Notes under the pieces: model-generated
Told to the model about the DNA's origin: nothing
What the model saw: the letters and a program-made list of their open reading frames with translations, nothing else
The model's database searches: none
Assembly (NCBI GenBank): GCA_900544265.1
Contig: UQUQ01000006.1
Location: forward strand, 1 to 64,000
Reading direction: 5' to 3'
Origin: an uncultured Alistipes sp.
GTDB lineage: Bacteria > Bacteroidota > Bacteroidia > Bacteroidales > Rikenellaceae
Length of the DNA: 64,000 nt
Position numbers and translations under genes: made by a program
Part shown: positions 25,764 through 35,000 of the stretch, one piece after another
Position numbering within the stretch: position 1 is the stretch's first letter
Layout: the number at the start of each line of letters is the position of its first letter

Positions 25764-25988
25764 ATGAACAAAAAGACCTTTACACTTGCTGTTGTTTTTC
25801 TCTGTTTGACGCTGTTGTGGTTTGGACTTAATGTCTACTGGCTCATTGCCGGCGGCTACTGTGTGACGAAGTTCGACCTGGTGGTTGCCGTGCTCTTCGT
25901 GCTGGCGGGGTCCGGCATGGTCTACAACGAGTGCAAGAAGAAAAAACGTCGTCATCTCGACGAAGTGAACAGACACAAGATTCCTTAG
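25764..25988 (+). CDS. Small two-helix membrane protein
   Basis: 74 aa. Two hydrophobic segments (FTLAVVFLCLTLLWFGLNVY and FDLVVAVLFVLAGSGMVY) joined by a short loop, then a strongly basic tail (KKKKRRHLDEVNRHK), suggesting both ends in the cytoplasm. No family recognised. Lies about 140 nt after recQ and 71 nt before a second small membrane protein. The TTG codon two triplets upstream is a less likely start. Confidence 0.65.
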   Translation: MNKKTFTLAVVFLCLTLLWFGLNVYWLIAGGYCVTKFDLVVAVLFVLAGSGMVYNECKKKKRRHLDEVNRHKIP

Positions 25989-26059
25989 CGTGCGGCAGCG
26001 GCCCCCGCTTCCGGTACGACGGAGGCGGGCCGGTCGCGCGGCGCACGGCGTAAAAAACG

Positions 26060-26308
26060 ATGCATACCATGAAAATCAATCTGATGCAGCTTCTCCGGCT
26101 GGTGGTGATGGTTTTGGCCATTGCCGGTATCATTTATGCCCTCGAATACCTCGAACACGGCATTGCCGTCTGGTTCTGGGTCACGGTGCTGGGCGTGGGC
26201 TTCGTAGGCCTGCTCTATTCGTTCCGTGTTACCCAGCGGCGCCTGCGTCAGGAGAGCCGTGCGAAGGAGCGGGCCGGCCGCAGACGTCCGCGCCGGGCAC
26301 GCCGCTGA
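26060..26308 (+). CDS. Small two-helix membrane protein with basic tail
   Basis: 82 aa from ATG 26060 (79 aa from 26069). Two hydrophobic segments (LMQLLRLVVMVLAIAGIIYAL and AVWFWVTVLGVGFVGLLY) and a very basic C-terminus (FRVTQRRLRQESRAKERAGRR). Same layout as the gene before it but no clear sequence similarity. Followed by a strong terminator. Function unknown. Confidence 0.65.
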   Translation: MHTMKINLMQLLRLVVMVLAIAGIIYALEYLEHGIAVWFWVTVLGVGFVGLLYSFRVTQRRLRQESRAKERAGRRRPRRARR

Positions 26309-26412
26309 TCGCGGCGGGACGCCGGGGCGAGAGAAAGCCCGGATATATGGGAAGAAAAAACCCGCGGATGCCGGACTGTTACATTCTGCCCCGGAGATCC
26401 GGAAATGGCACC

Positions 26413-26438
26413 AAAGAGACCTTCGGGGTCTCTTTTTT
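26413..26438 (+). terminator. Rho-independent terminator after the small membrane genes
   Basis: AAGAGACC-TTCGG-GGTCTCTT followed by TTTTT; UUCG-type loop. Confidence 0.85.
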
Positions 26439-26440
26439 GT

Positions 26441-26482
26441 GTCGGAAAGTACGATTTGCAAGTCGGAATGTACGTTTTGCAA
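26441..26482. repeat. Direct 21-bp repeat upstream of a promoter
   Basis: GTCGGAAAGTACGATTTGCAA (first copy, 26441-26461, shown less its last base: GTCGGAAAGTACGATTTGCA) and GTCGGAATGTACGTTTTGCA at 26462; 19 of 21 positions agree. The unit is two helical turns, the usual spacing for side-by-side protein sites. Confidence 0.7.
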
Positions 26483-26504
26483 GGGTCCGAAACGGCTTGA
26501 GGAG

Positions 26505-26512
26505 TAACTTTG
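26505..26512 (+). promoter_or_regulatory. -7 box before the 26553 gene
   Basis: TAACTTTG, consensus; start near 26519, leader about 34 nt. The tandem 21-bp repeat ends 22 nt upstream and covers the -33 area. Confidence 0.6.
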
Positions 26513-26552
26513 AATACTGCAATCTCAATGTTAACCTCAAACACTCGGAACT

Positions 26553-26861
26553 ATGAGTAATTCTACAACTACTTTCTCGAACGACACCGCGTGGAAAGCC
26601 TTCAAGTACTCCGTAAAATTCGTATGGTGGTGCATCAAGGCGCTGTTCAAGGTCATCGGATTCCTCTTTATCGGTTACAAGAAGTACAAGGAGTACAAGG
26701 CCCGCAAGGCGGCCGAACGGGCTGCCGAGGCGGCGGTCGAACAGGAGCGGATCGCAGCGGCTTCGGCCGTGCAGGCTTCGGACCCGGCAGCGCAGGCAAC
26801 GGCCCCGGTTGATCCGGTGGCTGCTCCGGCTGCGGACTCAACGAACGTGAAACCCGAATAG
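26553..26861 (+). CDS. Small membrane-associated protein with Ala/Pro tail
   Basis: 102 aa. An aromatic hydrophobic segment (FVWWCIKALFKVIGFLFIGY) with Lys on both sides, a charged helix (KKYKEYKARKAAERAAEAAV), then a low-complexity tail rich in Ala, Pro and Asp. Probably membrane bound through the first segment. No family recognised. The next gene starts 10 nt later, so the two form an operon. Confidence 0.65.
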   Translation: MSNSTTTFSNDTAWKAFKYSVKFVWWCIKALFKVIGFLFIGYKKYKEYKARKAAERAAEAAVEQERIAAASAVQASDPAAQATAPVDPVAAPAADSTNVKPE

Positions 26862-26871
26862 TCCGCGAGCC

Positions 26872-27936
26872 ATGAAACGCTTGTTACTGCTGCTTGCGGG
26901 GCTCTTCGCCCTGCAGCCGCTCACGCTCGATGCCCAGGTCTACCGCGTGGACCCCGTCCCGTCGTTTTCCGAGGTGCGCGCCTACGAATGGAACGAACAG
27001 GCCGGCAAGGCCGATTACGGCAAACGGATCACGCTGCCCGCCGATGCCGAGGTGCGGCTCCTTGATACGCTCGAAGGGCATGGCGGCGTGCTGGTGCGCT
27101 ACGAAGACCGCAAGGTCATGATGTATCCCGCGGACCTCGCGTGGGATGACGAACTCAACGAGGAGGGGACGCCCGACTACATCACGGAGCGGACCCGCCT
27201 GAAAGGGCTGGGACACTTCGCGCTCCATTCGGGCGTGAGCCGCTGGGCGCACAGCTACCAGCCGGCGTGGATGATCGTTATCATCCTGCTCGTCGTCACG
27301 GCCATGGCGTGGAGCTCGTCGTTCCCCGCCTCGCTGCGGGCCTTCCTGCTGGTCGGCGGACTGATCGCCGTGGCCCTCATCGAGACCTTCTGGGGCGTGG
27401 TGCTCAAGGGGAACGTGGACTGGTTGAGCGACCACGACTCGATGGGGTGGCTCCGCACGTTCTTTCAGGTGTTGGGCTACTTCGTGATCGTCGCCTGGCA
27501 GGTGGTGCTCGTCAGCCAGGCCCGCCGCTTCATCTGCGCGCAGGCCGGCGTCGAGGAGGACCGGATCCGCCTGCGCTGGGCCGTGCTGCTGCCCCTGCCG
27601 CTGATGCTCGTCGTGCTCATCGTCCTCTCGATCGTCTCGACGGACGTCATCGCCACGCTCGCCGCCTTCGGTGTCGGCATCGCCTTCATCGTCTTCAACC
27701 TCATCCGCTTCTTCCGCGTCATGGGCCCGACGTGGGGGCTGGCCTTCCTGCTGCTCTACGTCGCGCTGCTTCTCAGCACGCTCGTCCTCATTCCGGTAAC
27801 CATCATGCTGGGGCTCTACGTGTTGGGCGTCCTCATCACGGTCGGAGCGGTCGTCTTCTTCATCGCCTGGGCCATGGGCGACCATGTCGAGAAGATCGAC
27901 GGCAAATACTACAAGGTACCCAACCTGCCGATGTGA
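26872..27936 (+). CDS. Polytopic membrane protein with exported N-terminal domain
   Basis: 354 aa. Signal peptide MKRLLLLLAGLFALQPLTL ending in DAQ, then ~95 residues of extracytoplasmic sequence (VYRVDPVPSFSEVRAYEWNE), then six or seven hydrophobic helices between residues ~120 and ~335 (for example AWMIVIILLVVTAMAW, FQVLGYFVIVAWQVVLV, LPLPLMLVVLIVLSIV, FLLLYVALLLSTLVLIPVTI) and a short C-terminal KYYKVPNLPM. I do not recognise the family. Paired with the preceding 102-aa gene. Confidence 0.75.
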   Translation: MKRLLLLLAGLFALQPLTLDAQVYRVDPVPSFSEVRAYEWNEQAGKADYGKRITLPADAEVRLLDTLEGHGGVLVRYEDRKVMMYPADLAWDDELNEEGTPDYITERTRLKGLGHFALHSGVSRWAHSYQPAWMIVIILLVVTAMAWSSSFPASLRAFLLVGGLIAVALIETFWGVVLKGNVDWLSDHDSMGWLRTFFQVLGYFVIVAWQVVLVSQARRFICAQAGVEEDRIRLRWAVLLPLPLMLVVLIVLSIVSTDVIATLAAFGVGIAFIVFNLIRFFRVMGPTWGLAFLLLYVALLLSTLVLIPVTIMLGLYVLGVLITVGAVVFFIAWAMGDHVEKIDGKYYKVPNLPM

Positions 27937-28057
27937 CGGAGCATCGGCCATCGGTCGCGGGGTGCGGGGCTGCGGGCTCCGCACCTCTTTTTTCTATCGG
28001 GCTGGAATCCGCGCAGGTTGTCCGTCGCTGCTGCCGGTAAATTTGCCGCGGGATAAA

Positions 28058-28089
28058 TTTGCCGCGACGGGCGCTTTGCACTATCTTTG
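28058..28089 (+). promoter_or_regulatory. Promoter of rsmA
   Basis: TTTG (28058-28061), 20 nt, TATCTTTG (28082-28089). Full consensus. The expected start lies only 0-4 nt before the ATG at 28098, so the transcript should be nearly leaderless. AAATTTGCCGCG is repeated at 28039 and 28055 across the -33 box. Confidence 0.85.
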
Positions 28090-28097
28090 CGGCATCT

Positions 28098-28913
28098 ATG
28101 AGTGAAGTCAGAGCAAAAAAGGCGCTGGGCCAGCATTTTCTGGTCGACCTGAACATCGCGCGCAAGATCTGCGACGCCCTCGGTGGCGGCGATGCGCCGT
28201 CGGCTGCGGCGGCCGTGCTGCCCGATCCCGCCCCCGTACTGGAGGTGGGGTGCGGCATGGGGGTGCTGACGCAGTTTCTGCTGCGGCGCCGCGACATCGT
28301 GACGTGGGGTGCCGAGATCGACTCGGAGAGCGTCGCCTACCTCCATGCGCACTACCCGGAGTTCACGCCCCGGCTCATCGAGGGGGACTTCCTGAAGCTC
28401 GACCTGCGGGCGCTCTTTCCGCAGGGGCTGAAGATCATCGGCAACTTCCCCTACAACATCTCGTCGCAGATCTTCTTCAAGGTGCTCGAAAACCGTGACC
28501 TCGTGCCCGAGTGCGTGGGCATGATCCAGAAGGAGGTCGCCGTGCGGCTGGCCGAGGGGCCCGGATCGAAGGAGTACGGCATTCTCTCGGTGCTGCTGCA
28601 GGCGTGGTACGACATCGAATACCTCTTTACGGTCAACGAGACGGTTTTCAACCCGCCGCCCAAGGTCAAGAGCGCCGTCGTGCGGCTGCGGCGCAACGCC
28701 ACCGTGCGGCTCGATTGCGACGAGCGGCTCTTCGTCCGCGTCGTGAAGGCCTCGTTCGGGCAGCGCCGCAAGATGATCCGCAACTCGCTGCGCGCGGCGT
28801 TCGGCGATTTCGGCGGGGCCGAGCACCCCTTCTTCACGCGGCGCGCCGAGCAGCTTTCGGTCGCCGACTTCGTCGAACTGACCCGCTGGGTCAATGAACA
28901 CGCCGTGCTCTGA
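28098..28913 (+). CDS. rsmA: 16S rRNA (adenine-N6,N6) dimethyltransferase
   Basis: 271 aa (KsgA). Dimethylates the two adenines of the 16S 3' hairpin late in 30S assembly. MSEVRAKKALGQHFLVDL is the typical start; SAM motif I is VLEVGCGMGVLTQ; motif IV is NFPYNISSQI. The C-terminal part has FNPPPKVKSAVVRL and KASFGQRRKMIRNSLR. An upstream codon at 28059 lies inside the promoter and was rejected. A short Ala/Pro insertion (GGGDAPSAAAAVLPDPAP) precedes motif I. Confidence 0.96.
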   Translation: MSEVRAKKALGQHFLVDLNIARKICDALGGGDAPSAAAAVLPDPAPVLEVGCGMGVLTQFLLRRRDIVTWGAEIDSESVAYLHAHYPEFTPRLIEGDFLKLDLRALFPQGLKIIGNFPYNISSQIFFKVLENRDLVPECVGMIQKEVAVRLAEGPGSKEYGILSVLLQAWYDIEYLFTVNETVFNPPPKVKSAVVRLRRNATVRLDCDERLFVRVVKASFGQRRKMIRNSLRAAFGDFGGAEHPFFTRRAEQLSVADFVELTRWVNEHAVL

Positions 28914-28934
28914 CCCCCCCCGGCAGAGATAGAG

Positions 28935-28970
28935 ACCGCCCCGGACTCGCATGGTCCGGGGCGGTTTTGT
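28935..28970 (+). terminator. Terminator of rsmA
   Basis: ACCGCCCCGGAC pairs with GTCCGGGGCGGT, followed by TTTTGTTT. Confidence 0.88.
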
Positions 28971-29158
28971 TTGCGGGCGTGTTTCACGGAGCGGACGGGA
29001 AATCTGTTTTTGGCTCGCTTTGCGGCGGAGCGACCAAACACCCCGGCGGAGCGGCTGCCCACCTCCTCCCGGTGGAGCGGCCGGGGCCCGTTTCCGGCTC
29101 CGTTGCGTGGCGGAGCGAACGGATTCTCACTCTTGGCCGTCGGCGGGCCCTGCGCGGA

Positions 29159-30418
29159 TCAGAGGTCGCCCGCCACGACCGTGACGAGCTCCTCGCGCGC
29201 AAGGTACTTGCGGGCCAGACGCTGCACGTCGGCGGGCGTCATCGCGCGGATGCGGCGCAGGTTTTCGTCGATGATGCCGTTGTCCGCGCCGCAGAGGATG
29301 TTCTCGATCGTCACGTCGGCGATGCCGAACGGCCCGTCGAGGATGCGCATCATCTCGCCGGCCATCATGTTCTTGACCAGCGCCAGCTCCTCCTCGGGCA
29401 TGGGGTCCGTGCGCAGCCGCTCGATCTCGGCGTAACAGGCCTCGAGTGCCGGCCGTGTGACGTCGGTGCCGACCTGCGTGGCGACGGCGAAGTAGCCTTC
29501 GCGCTCGAAGTTGACCATTGCCGCGACGACGCCGTAGGTGTAGCCGTGCTCTTCGCGCAGGTTCTGCATCAGGCGCGAACCGAAGTAGCCGCCCAGCGCC
29601 GTCGCCACGACCTGCATGCCCACGAAGTCGGGGTGCTGGCGCGGGAAGAGCAGGCGGCCGATGCGCAGCGACGACTGCACGGCCCCCGGGTGTGCGACCC
29701 GCACGTCGTGCGTGGTCTCGATCGGCGGAAAGGCCGCGGCGGAGCTCTCCGTGCCGCGGGGCAGGGCTCCGGCCAGCGCCTCGACGGCGGCGCGCTCCGT
29801 TGGGCCGATGCGGCCGCTGCAGACGACGATGCACCGCTCGGCCGTGTAGTAACGGCGGTAGAAAGCCTCGACCTCGCCGCGTGTGAGGCGGTCGTAGGCC
29901 TCGGCGGGCGACGAGGTGCCGTAGGGGTGGCGGGCGCCGAACAGCGCCGCGGCAAAGGCTTCGCGGGCCTTGACATCGACCTTCGTGCGGTCGATCTCGA
30001 GCCGCTGCCGCCGCTTGGCGCAGTAGGTGCGCAGCTCCTCCTCGGGGAAGGTCGGGCGGAGCAGGATCTCCGCGGCGATGCGGAGCGTCTCGGCGGCGAA
30101 CTTCGAGAGCATGGCGAAGTTGATGTAGGCGTAGTCGCGGTCGAGGTTGACGTCGTACCACGAGCCGTAGAAGTCGAGCTGTTCGGCGATCTCCTGCGCC
30201 GTCATCGAGCGGGTCCCCTCCGAGAGGAGGTTTGCCGCGGTCGAGGCGGAGAAGGGCGCCTGCTGCACGGCCGAGCCGGCGCGGAAGACGAACGAGACGC
30301 GCAGCACCTCGAACTCGTCGGCCGGGAGCAGGTAGAGCGTTGCGCCGTTCGGCAGCTGGTGGCGTTCGGCACGGGCAACGTCGACCGATGCCGGGGTCAC
30401 GGGTTGCGGATGTATCAT
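29159..30418 (-). CDS. M16-family peptidase-like protein lacking the zinc motif
   Basis: 419 aa. Same fold as the neighbouring M16 peptidase (LPNGATLYLLPADEFEVLRVSFVFRAGS starts the fold; in part: FEVLRVSFVFRAG) and the late block LREEHGYTYGV, but the H-x2-E-H site is absent; the matching segment reads FSASTAANLLSEGT. This is the usual non-catalytic partner of a bacterial M16 heterodimer. The start ATG overlaps the stop of the active subunit gene by 4 nt (ATGA). Together they would degrade peptides, by analogy to processing peptidases and presequence proteases. No signal peptide. Confidence 0.9.
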   Translation of the reverse strand: MIHPQPVTPASVDVARAERHQLPNGATLYLLPADEFEVLRVSFVFRAGSAVQQAPFSASTAANLLSEGTRSMTAQEIAEQLDFYGSWYDVNLDRDYAYINFAMLSKFAAETLRIAAEILLRPTFPEEELRTYCAKRRQRLEIDRTKVDVKAREAFAAALFGARHPYGTSSPAEAYDRLTRGEVEAFYRRYYTAERCIVVCSGRIGPTERAAVEALAGALPRGTESSAAAFPPIETTHDVRVAHPGAVQSSLRIGRLLFPRQHPDFVGMQVVATALGGYFGSRLMQNLREEHGYTYGVVAAMVNFEREGYFAVATQVGTDVTRPALEACYAEIERLRTDPMPEEELALVKNMMAGEMMRILDGPFGIADVTIENILCGADNGIIDENLRRIRAMTPADVQRLARKYLAREELVTVVAGDL

Positions 30419-31653
30419 TTCTTTGCCTTGTATATCAATGTATTGCTGTTTTCCGGGCGCAGTACCGTGCGGCAGAAGTCGCGGATGGCATCGTTCGTCA
30501 CGGCGCGGTAGCGGGCCACCTCGCCGTTGATGAGCGGCAGGTCGCCGAGCATCTCGTAGAAGCCGAGGTTCATCGCCTTGTTCATGACATTCAGCTCGCC
30601 GAAGAGCGTGTTGGCCTCGAACTTGTTGCGCACCTTCTCCAGTTCGTACTCCGTCGCGGCGTCGCGCACGAGCGCCCCGATCTCCTCGCGGAAGGCCTCC
30701 TCGACCTGTGCCGGGGTCGTGTCGGGCAGCAGCTGCCCGGTGAAGACGAAGAGCCCCGGGTCGACGTCGCCCGTGACGTAGGCGTTCACCGACGAGAGCA
30801 GGCGCCGCTGCTTGACGAGCCGCTGGTAGAGACGCGACGAGTCGCCGCCCGAGAGCAGGTCCGAGACCAGGTCGCCGACGAAGAATTCGGCCGAGGTGCG
30901 TCCGCCCATGTGGTAGGCGACCGAGACCGTCGTGGCCGGGACGTCGCGCTCGACCTCCTCGCGGCGCGGGGCCTCCTGCGGCGGCTCCTGCGGTATCGCA
31001 GCGGCCGGGTACGGCCGGTCGGCAAGGGGGGCGAACCACCGCCCGGCAAGTTCGAGCATGCGCTCCTCGTCCAGATCGGCCGAGATCGAGAGGATGGCGT
31101 TCGAGGGGTGGTAGTAGGTGCGGTAGAAGGCCTGCACCTCCTCCATCGTCGCGTCGGCGATGTGGTCGGGCGAGAGGCCGATCGTCGCCCAGCGGTAGGG
31201 GTGCACGCGGAAGCTGAGGGCGCGCAGCAGCATCATCTGGTCGCCGTAGGGCTGGTTGAGGTAGCGCTGGCGGTACTCCTCGATCACCACGCGCTTCTCC
31301 GTTGCGAGCTTCCCGGGCGTGAGCTCCAGCCCCTGCATGCGGTCGCTCTCGAGCCACAGCGCCGTCTCGATGTTGTCGCGCGGCAGCGTGATGTAGAAAT
31401 CCGTGTAGTCGTTGTTCGTGAAGGCGTTGTTGTCGCCCGAGGCCATCTGCACGGGCAGGTCGAACGACGGCACCTGGCGCGTGCCGCGGAACATGAGGTG
31501 CTCGAACAGGTGGGCGAAGCCCGTGCGCGCGGGGTGCTCGTTGCGCGCCCCGACCCGGTAGAGCAGGTTCACCGCGGCGAGCTTCGAGCTGCGGTCGCGG
31601 TTGACGACGACGGTGAGTCCGTTGTCGAGCGTTTTGCGTTTGTAGGGAATCAT
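30415..31653 (-). CDS. M16-family zinc peptidase, catalytic subunit
   Basis: 412 aa. Inverzincin motif HLFEH within RTGFAHLFEHLMFRG, with the downstream Glu in the VVIEEYRQRYLN region, as expected for M16B peptidases. LDNGLTVVVNRDRSSKLAAV is the usual first strand pair. No signal peptide, so probably cytoplasmic. First gene of a two-gene operon with the non-catalytic partner. The promoter -7 box sits 6 nt before the ATG, so the mRNA appears leaderless. Confidence 0.95.
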   Translation of the reverse strand: MIPYKRKTLDNGLTVVVNRDRSSKLAAVNLLYRVGARNEHPARTGFAHLFEHLMFRGTRQVPSFDLPVQMASGDNNAFTNNDYTDFYITLPRDNIETALWLESDRMQGLELTPGKLATEKRVVIEEYRQRYLNQPYGDQMMLLRALSFRVHPYRWATIGLSPDHIADATMEEVQAFYRTYYHPSNAILSISADLDEERMLELAGRWFAPLADRPYPAAAIPQEPPQEAPRREEVERDVPATTVSVAYHMGGRTSAEFFVGDLVSDLLSGGDSSRLYQRLVKQRRLLSSVNAYVTGDVDPGLFVFTGQLLPDTTPAQVEEAFREEIGALVRDAATEYELEKVRNKFEANTLFGELNVMNKAMNLGFYEMLGDLPLINGEVARYRAVTNDAIRDFCRTVLRPENSNTLIYKAKK

Positions 31654-31658
31654 GCCTG

Positions 31659-31689
31659 CAAAGATAATGCAAAGCGCGTGCGCGGCAAT
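31659..31689 (-). promoter_or_regulatory. Promoter of the M16 operon
   Basis: Minus strand: ATTG (31686-31689), 19 nt, TATCTTTG (31659-31666). The ATG is at 31653, about where transcription should begin. Confidence 0.78.
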
Positions 31690-31694
31690 GCGCC

Positions 31695-31770
31695 GCCCGG
31701 CCTTTTTGCCGCTGCCCGGCCTTTTTGTCTCCGCCCGGCCTTTTTGTCTCCGCCCGGCCTTTTTGTCTCC
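31695..31770. repeat. Four tandem 19-bp units
   Basis: GCCCGGCCTTTTTGCCGCT once, then GCCCGGCCTTTTTGTCTCC three times without change (31714-31770). It lies in the 411-bp gap between the divergent M16 operon and por, just upstream of the M16 promoter. The rest of the gap holds a TAACC/GGTTA hairpin (around 31825-31843), AT-rich DNA and the por promoter. Confidence 0.9.
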
Positions 31771-31983
31771 GCTCGCGGGCGGGCCGCCGGGCGGCGTCGT
31801 TGCTCCGGTGCCGGGGGTGCGCGGCTAACCGGCTATTGGTTAACCACTTTGCAACTCGGTGATTCAGCGTTTGTTTGCTGTTATTCGGCTAACACTCCGA
31901 CGATGAGCTGTTTCGCACTCCGAAATGTCAAAAAATTACAGTTATTTGAATAAAAATAGGGGTGATTTTTGCGCCGAATTTTC

Positions 31984-31991
31984 TATCTTTG
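31984..31991 (+). promoter_or_regulatory. -7 box of the por promoter
   Basis: TATCTTTG in AT-rich DNA; start near 31998 and a leader of about 67 nt. No -33 box at the normal spacing. Confidence 0.6.
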
Positions 31992-32064
31992 CATCGCACT
32001 TATTTTGGAATAGACCCGACGGAAACGGAAAAAACACACAAATATCCTCTAAAATTCCAACAAA

Positions 32065-35000
32065 ATGGCAGAAAAGAAATTTATCACCTGTGATGGTAAC
32101 TACGCTGCGGCCCATGTGGCTTACATGTTCTCGGAGGTTGCAGCCATCTATCCCATCACGCCTTCTTCGACGATGGCCGAACTCGTGGACGAGTGGGCCG
32201 CGCAGGGCCGCAAGAACATCTTCGGCGAGACGGTGAAGGTCGTGGAGATGCAGTCCGAGGCCGGTGCCGCCGGCGCCGTGCACGGCTCGCTGCAGAGCGG
32301 TGCCCTCACCACGACGTTCACCGCGTCGCAGGGTCTGCTGCTGATGATCCCCAACATGTACAAGATCTCGGGCGAGCTGCTCCCGGGCGTCTTCCATGTC
32401 TCGGCGCGTGCGCTGGCCGCCCAGTCGCTGTCGATCTTCGGTGACCATCAGGATGTCATGGCTACCCGCCAGACGGGCTTCGCCATGCTGGCCACCTCGT
32501 CCGTACAGGAGGTCATGGACCTCGCGGGCGTTGCCCACCTTGTGGCGCTGAAGGCCCGCGTGCCGTTCCTGCACTTCTTCGACGGATTCCGCACCTCGCA
32601 CGAGATTCAGAAGATCGAGCTCATCGACGAGGCTGCACTGACGGCCATGCTCGACCGCGACGCCCTGAAGGCCTTCCGCGCCCGTGCGCTCAACCCCGAG
32701 CACCCCGTGACGCGCGGTACGGCCCAGAACCCCGATATCTACTTCCAGACGCGTGAGGCGGCCAACAAGTTCTATGAGGCGGTGCCCGACATGGTGGCCG
32801 AGACGATGGCCCGTATTTCGGAGATCACCGGCCGCAGCTACAAGCCGTTCGTCTACTACGGCGATCCCGAGGCCGAGCACATCATCGTGGCCATGGGCTC
32901 CGTGACGGAGACCATCAAGGAGACGGTCGACTACCTGCGCGCCAAGGGCGAGAAGGTCGGCGTCATCACCGTACACCTCTACCGTCCCTTCGCGGTCAAG
33001 TACCTCCTGTCCGTGTTGCCCGCGAGCGTGAAGCGCATCTGCGTGCTCGACCGCACGAAGGAGCCCGGCGCCAACGGCGATCCGCTCTACCTCGACGTCG
33101 TGGAGGCCTTCGCTACGGCCAAGACGCTGCCCTGCGGCCAGATGCCGCTCATCATCGGCGGCCGCTACGGTCTCTCGTCGAAGGATACGACGCCCGCACA
33201 GATGCTGGCCGTCTTCGAGAACCTCAAGCTCGCCGAGCCCAAGAACCAGTTTACGGTCGGCATCACCGACGACGTGACGTTCCGTTCGCTGCCCGTCGGC
33301 GAGGAGATCTCGCTGGCCAAGCCCGGTACGTTCGAGGCCCTCTTCTTCGGTCTGGGCGCCGACGGTACGGTGGGTGCCAACAAGAACTCGATCAAGATCA
33401 TCGGCGGCACGACGAACAAGTACTGCCAGGCCTACTTCTCCTACGACTCGAAGAAGTCGGGCGGCTACACCTCGTCGCACCTGCGCTTCGGCGACCTGCC
33501 CATCACCTCGCCCTACCTGGTGACCACGCCCGACTTCGTGGCCTGCCACGTGCCCTCGTATGTCGACAAGTACGACGTGCTGAAGGGGCTGAAGGCCGGC
33601 GGTTCGTTCCTGCTGAACTCGGTGCATGACGCCGAGACGACCTGCGCGACGCTGCCCGACCACATGAAGGCCTACATCGCCAAGAACAAGATCAACTTCT
33701 ACATCATCAACGCCACGAAGATCGCCGCCGAACTGGGTCTGGGTTCGCGCACGAACACCATCATGCAGTCGGCCTTCTTCAAGATTGCCAACGTCATTCC
33801 GTTCGAGAAGGCCGTCGAAGAGATGAAGCACGCCATCCTGAAGTCCTACGGCAAGAAGGGCGAGGATATCGTCAACATGAACTATGCGGCCGTGGATGCC
33901 GGCGGCAACGCCGTCGTGAAGATCGACGTGCCGGCCGAGTGGGCCTCGATCGAGGACAAGGGCTTCGTGCACGCCTCGAACGCCGCCGCTCCGGAGTTCG
34001 TCCGCAAGATCGTCGAGCCGATCAACGGCCTGAAGGGCGATGACCTGCCCGTTTCGGCCTTCAACGGCCGCGAGGACGGCACGTGGGAGAACGGTACGGC
34101 CGCCTACGAGAAGCGCGGCGTGGCCGTGAAGGTCCCCGTCTGGAAGATCGCGAATTGTATCCAGTGCAACCAGTGCGCCTATGTCTGCCCGCACGCCGTG
34201 ATCCGTCCGTTCCTCGCTACGGAGGCCGAGGCCGCCGCATCGGGTGTCGAATGGAAGCAGGGTCTGGGCGAGACGAAGGAGTACAAGTTCCGCATCCAGA
34301 TCTCGCCGCTCGACTGTACGGGTTGCGGCAACTGCGTCGACATCTGCCCCGCCAAGGAGAAGGCGCTCGAAATGCGTCCGCTCGAGGAGCAGCTTCCGCA
34401 GCAGAAGAACTGGGACTACATCACGAAGAACATCGGCTACAAGCAGGTGGTCGACAAGACCAAGTCGGTCAAGAACCTCCAGTTCTCGCAGCCGCTCTTC
34501 GAGTTCTCGGGAGCCTGCGCCGGCTGCGGTGAGACGCCCTACATCAAGGCCATCTCGCAGCTCTTCGGCGACAAGATGATGGTTGCCAACGCGACGGGCT
34601 GTACGTCGATCTACTCGGGTTCGGCCCCCTCGACGCCCTACTGCACCAACGCCAAGGGTCAGGGTCCCGCCTGGGCCAACTCGCTCTTCGAGGACAACGC
34701 CGAGTTCGGTCTCGGCATGCACATCGGCGTGGAGAAGCTCCGCGACCGCATCCAGGCAACGATGGAGGAGGCCATTGCCAACTGCGACAAGTGCTCCGAC
34801 GAGCTCAAGGGCGTCATGAAGGAGTGGATCGCCAACCGCGGTTCGTCGTCGAAGTCGGCCGAAGTGACCGAGCGTCTCGTCCCGATGATGGAGGCCTGCG
34901 GCTGCGACTACTGCAAGAAGATTCTCGAACACAAGGACTGGCTCGTCAAGAAGTCGCAGTGGATCATCGGCGGCGACGGCTGGGGCTACGACATCGGCTA

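Noticed and set aside
30415-31653. Classing the M16 pair as PQQ biosynthesis protease
   Set aside because: No other pqq genes are present, and heterodimeric M16 peptidases are widespread with other roles.
31695-31770. Tandem 19-bp units considered as a CRISPR array
   Set aside because: The units are contiguous without spacers and there are no cas genes.
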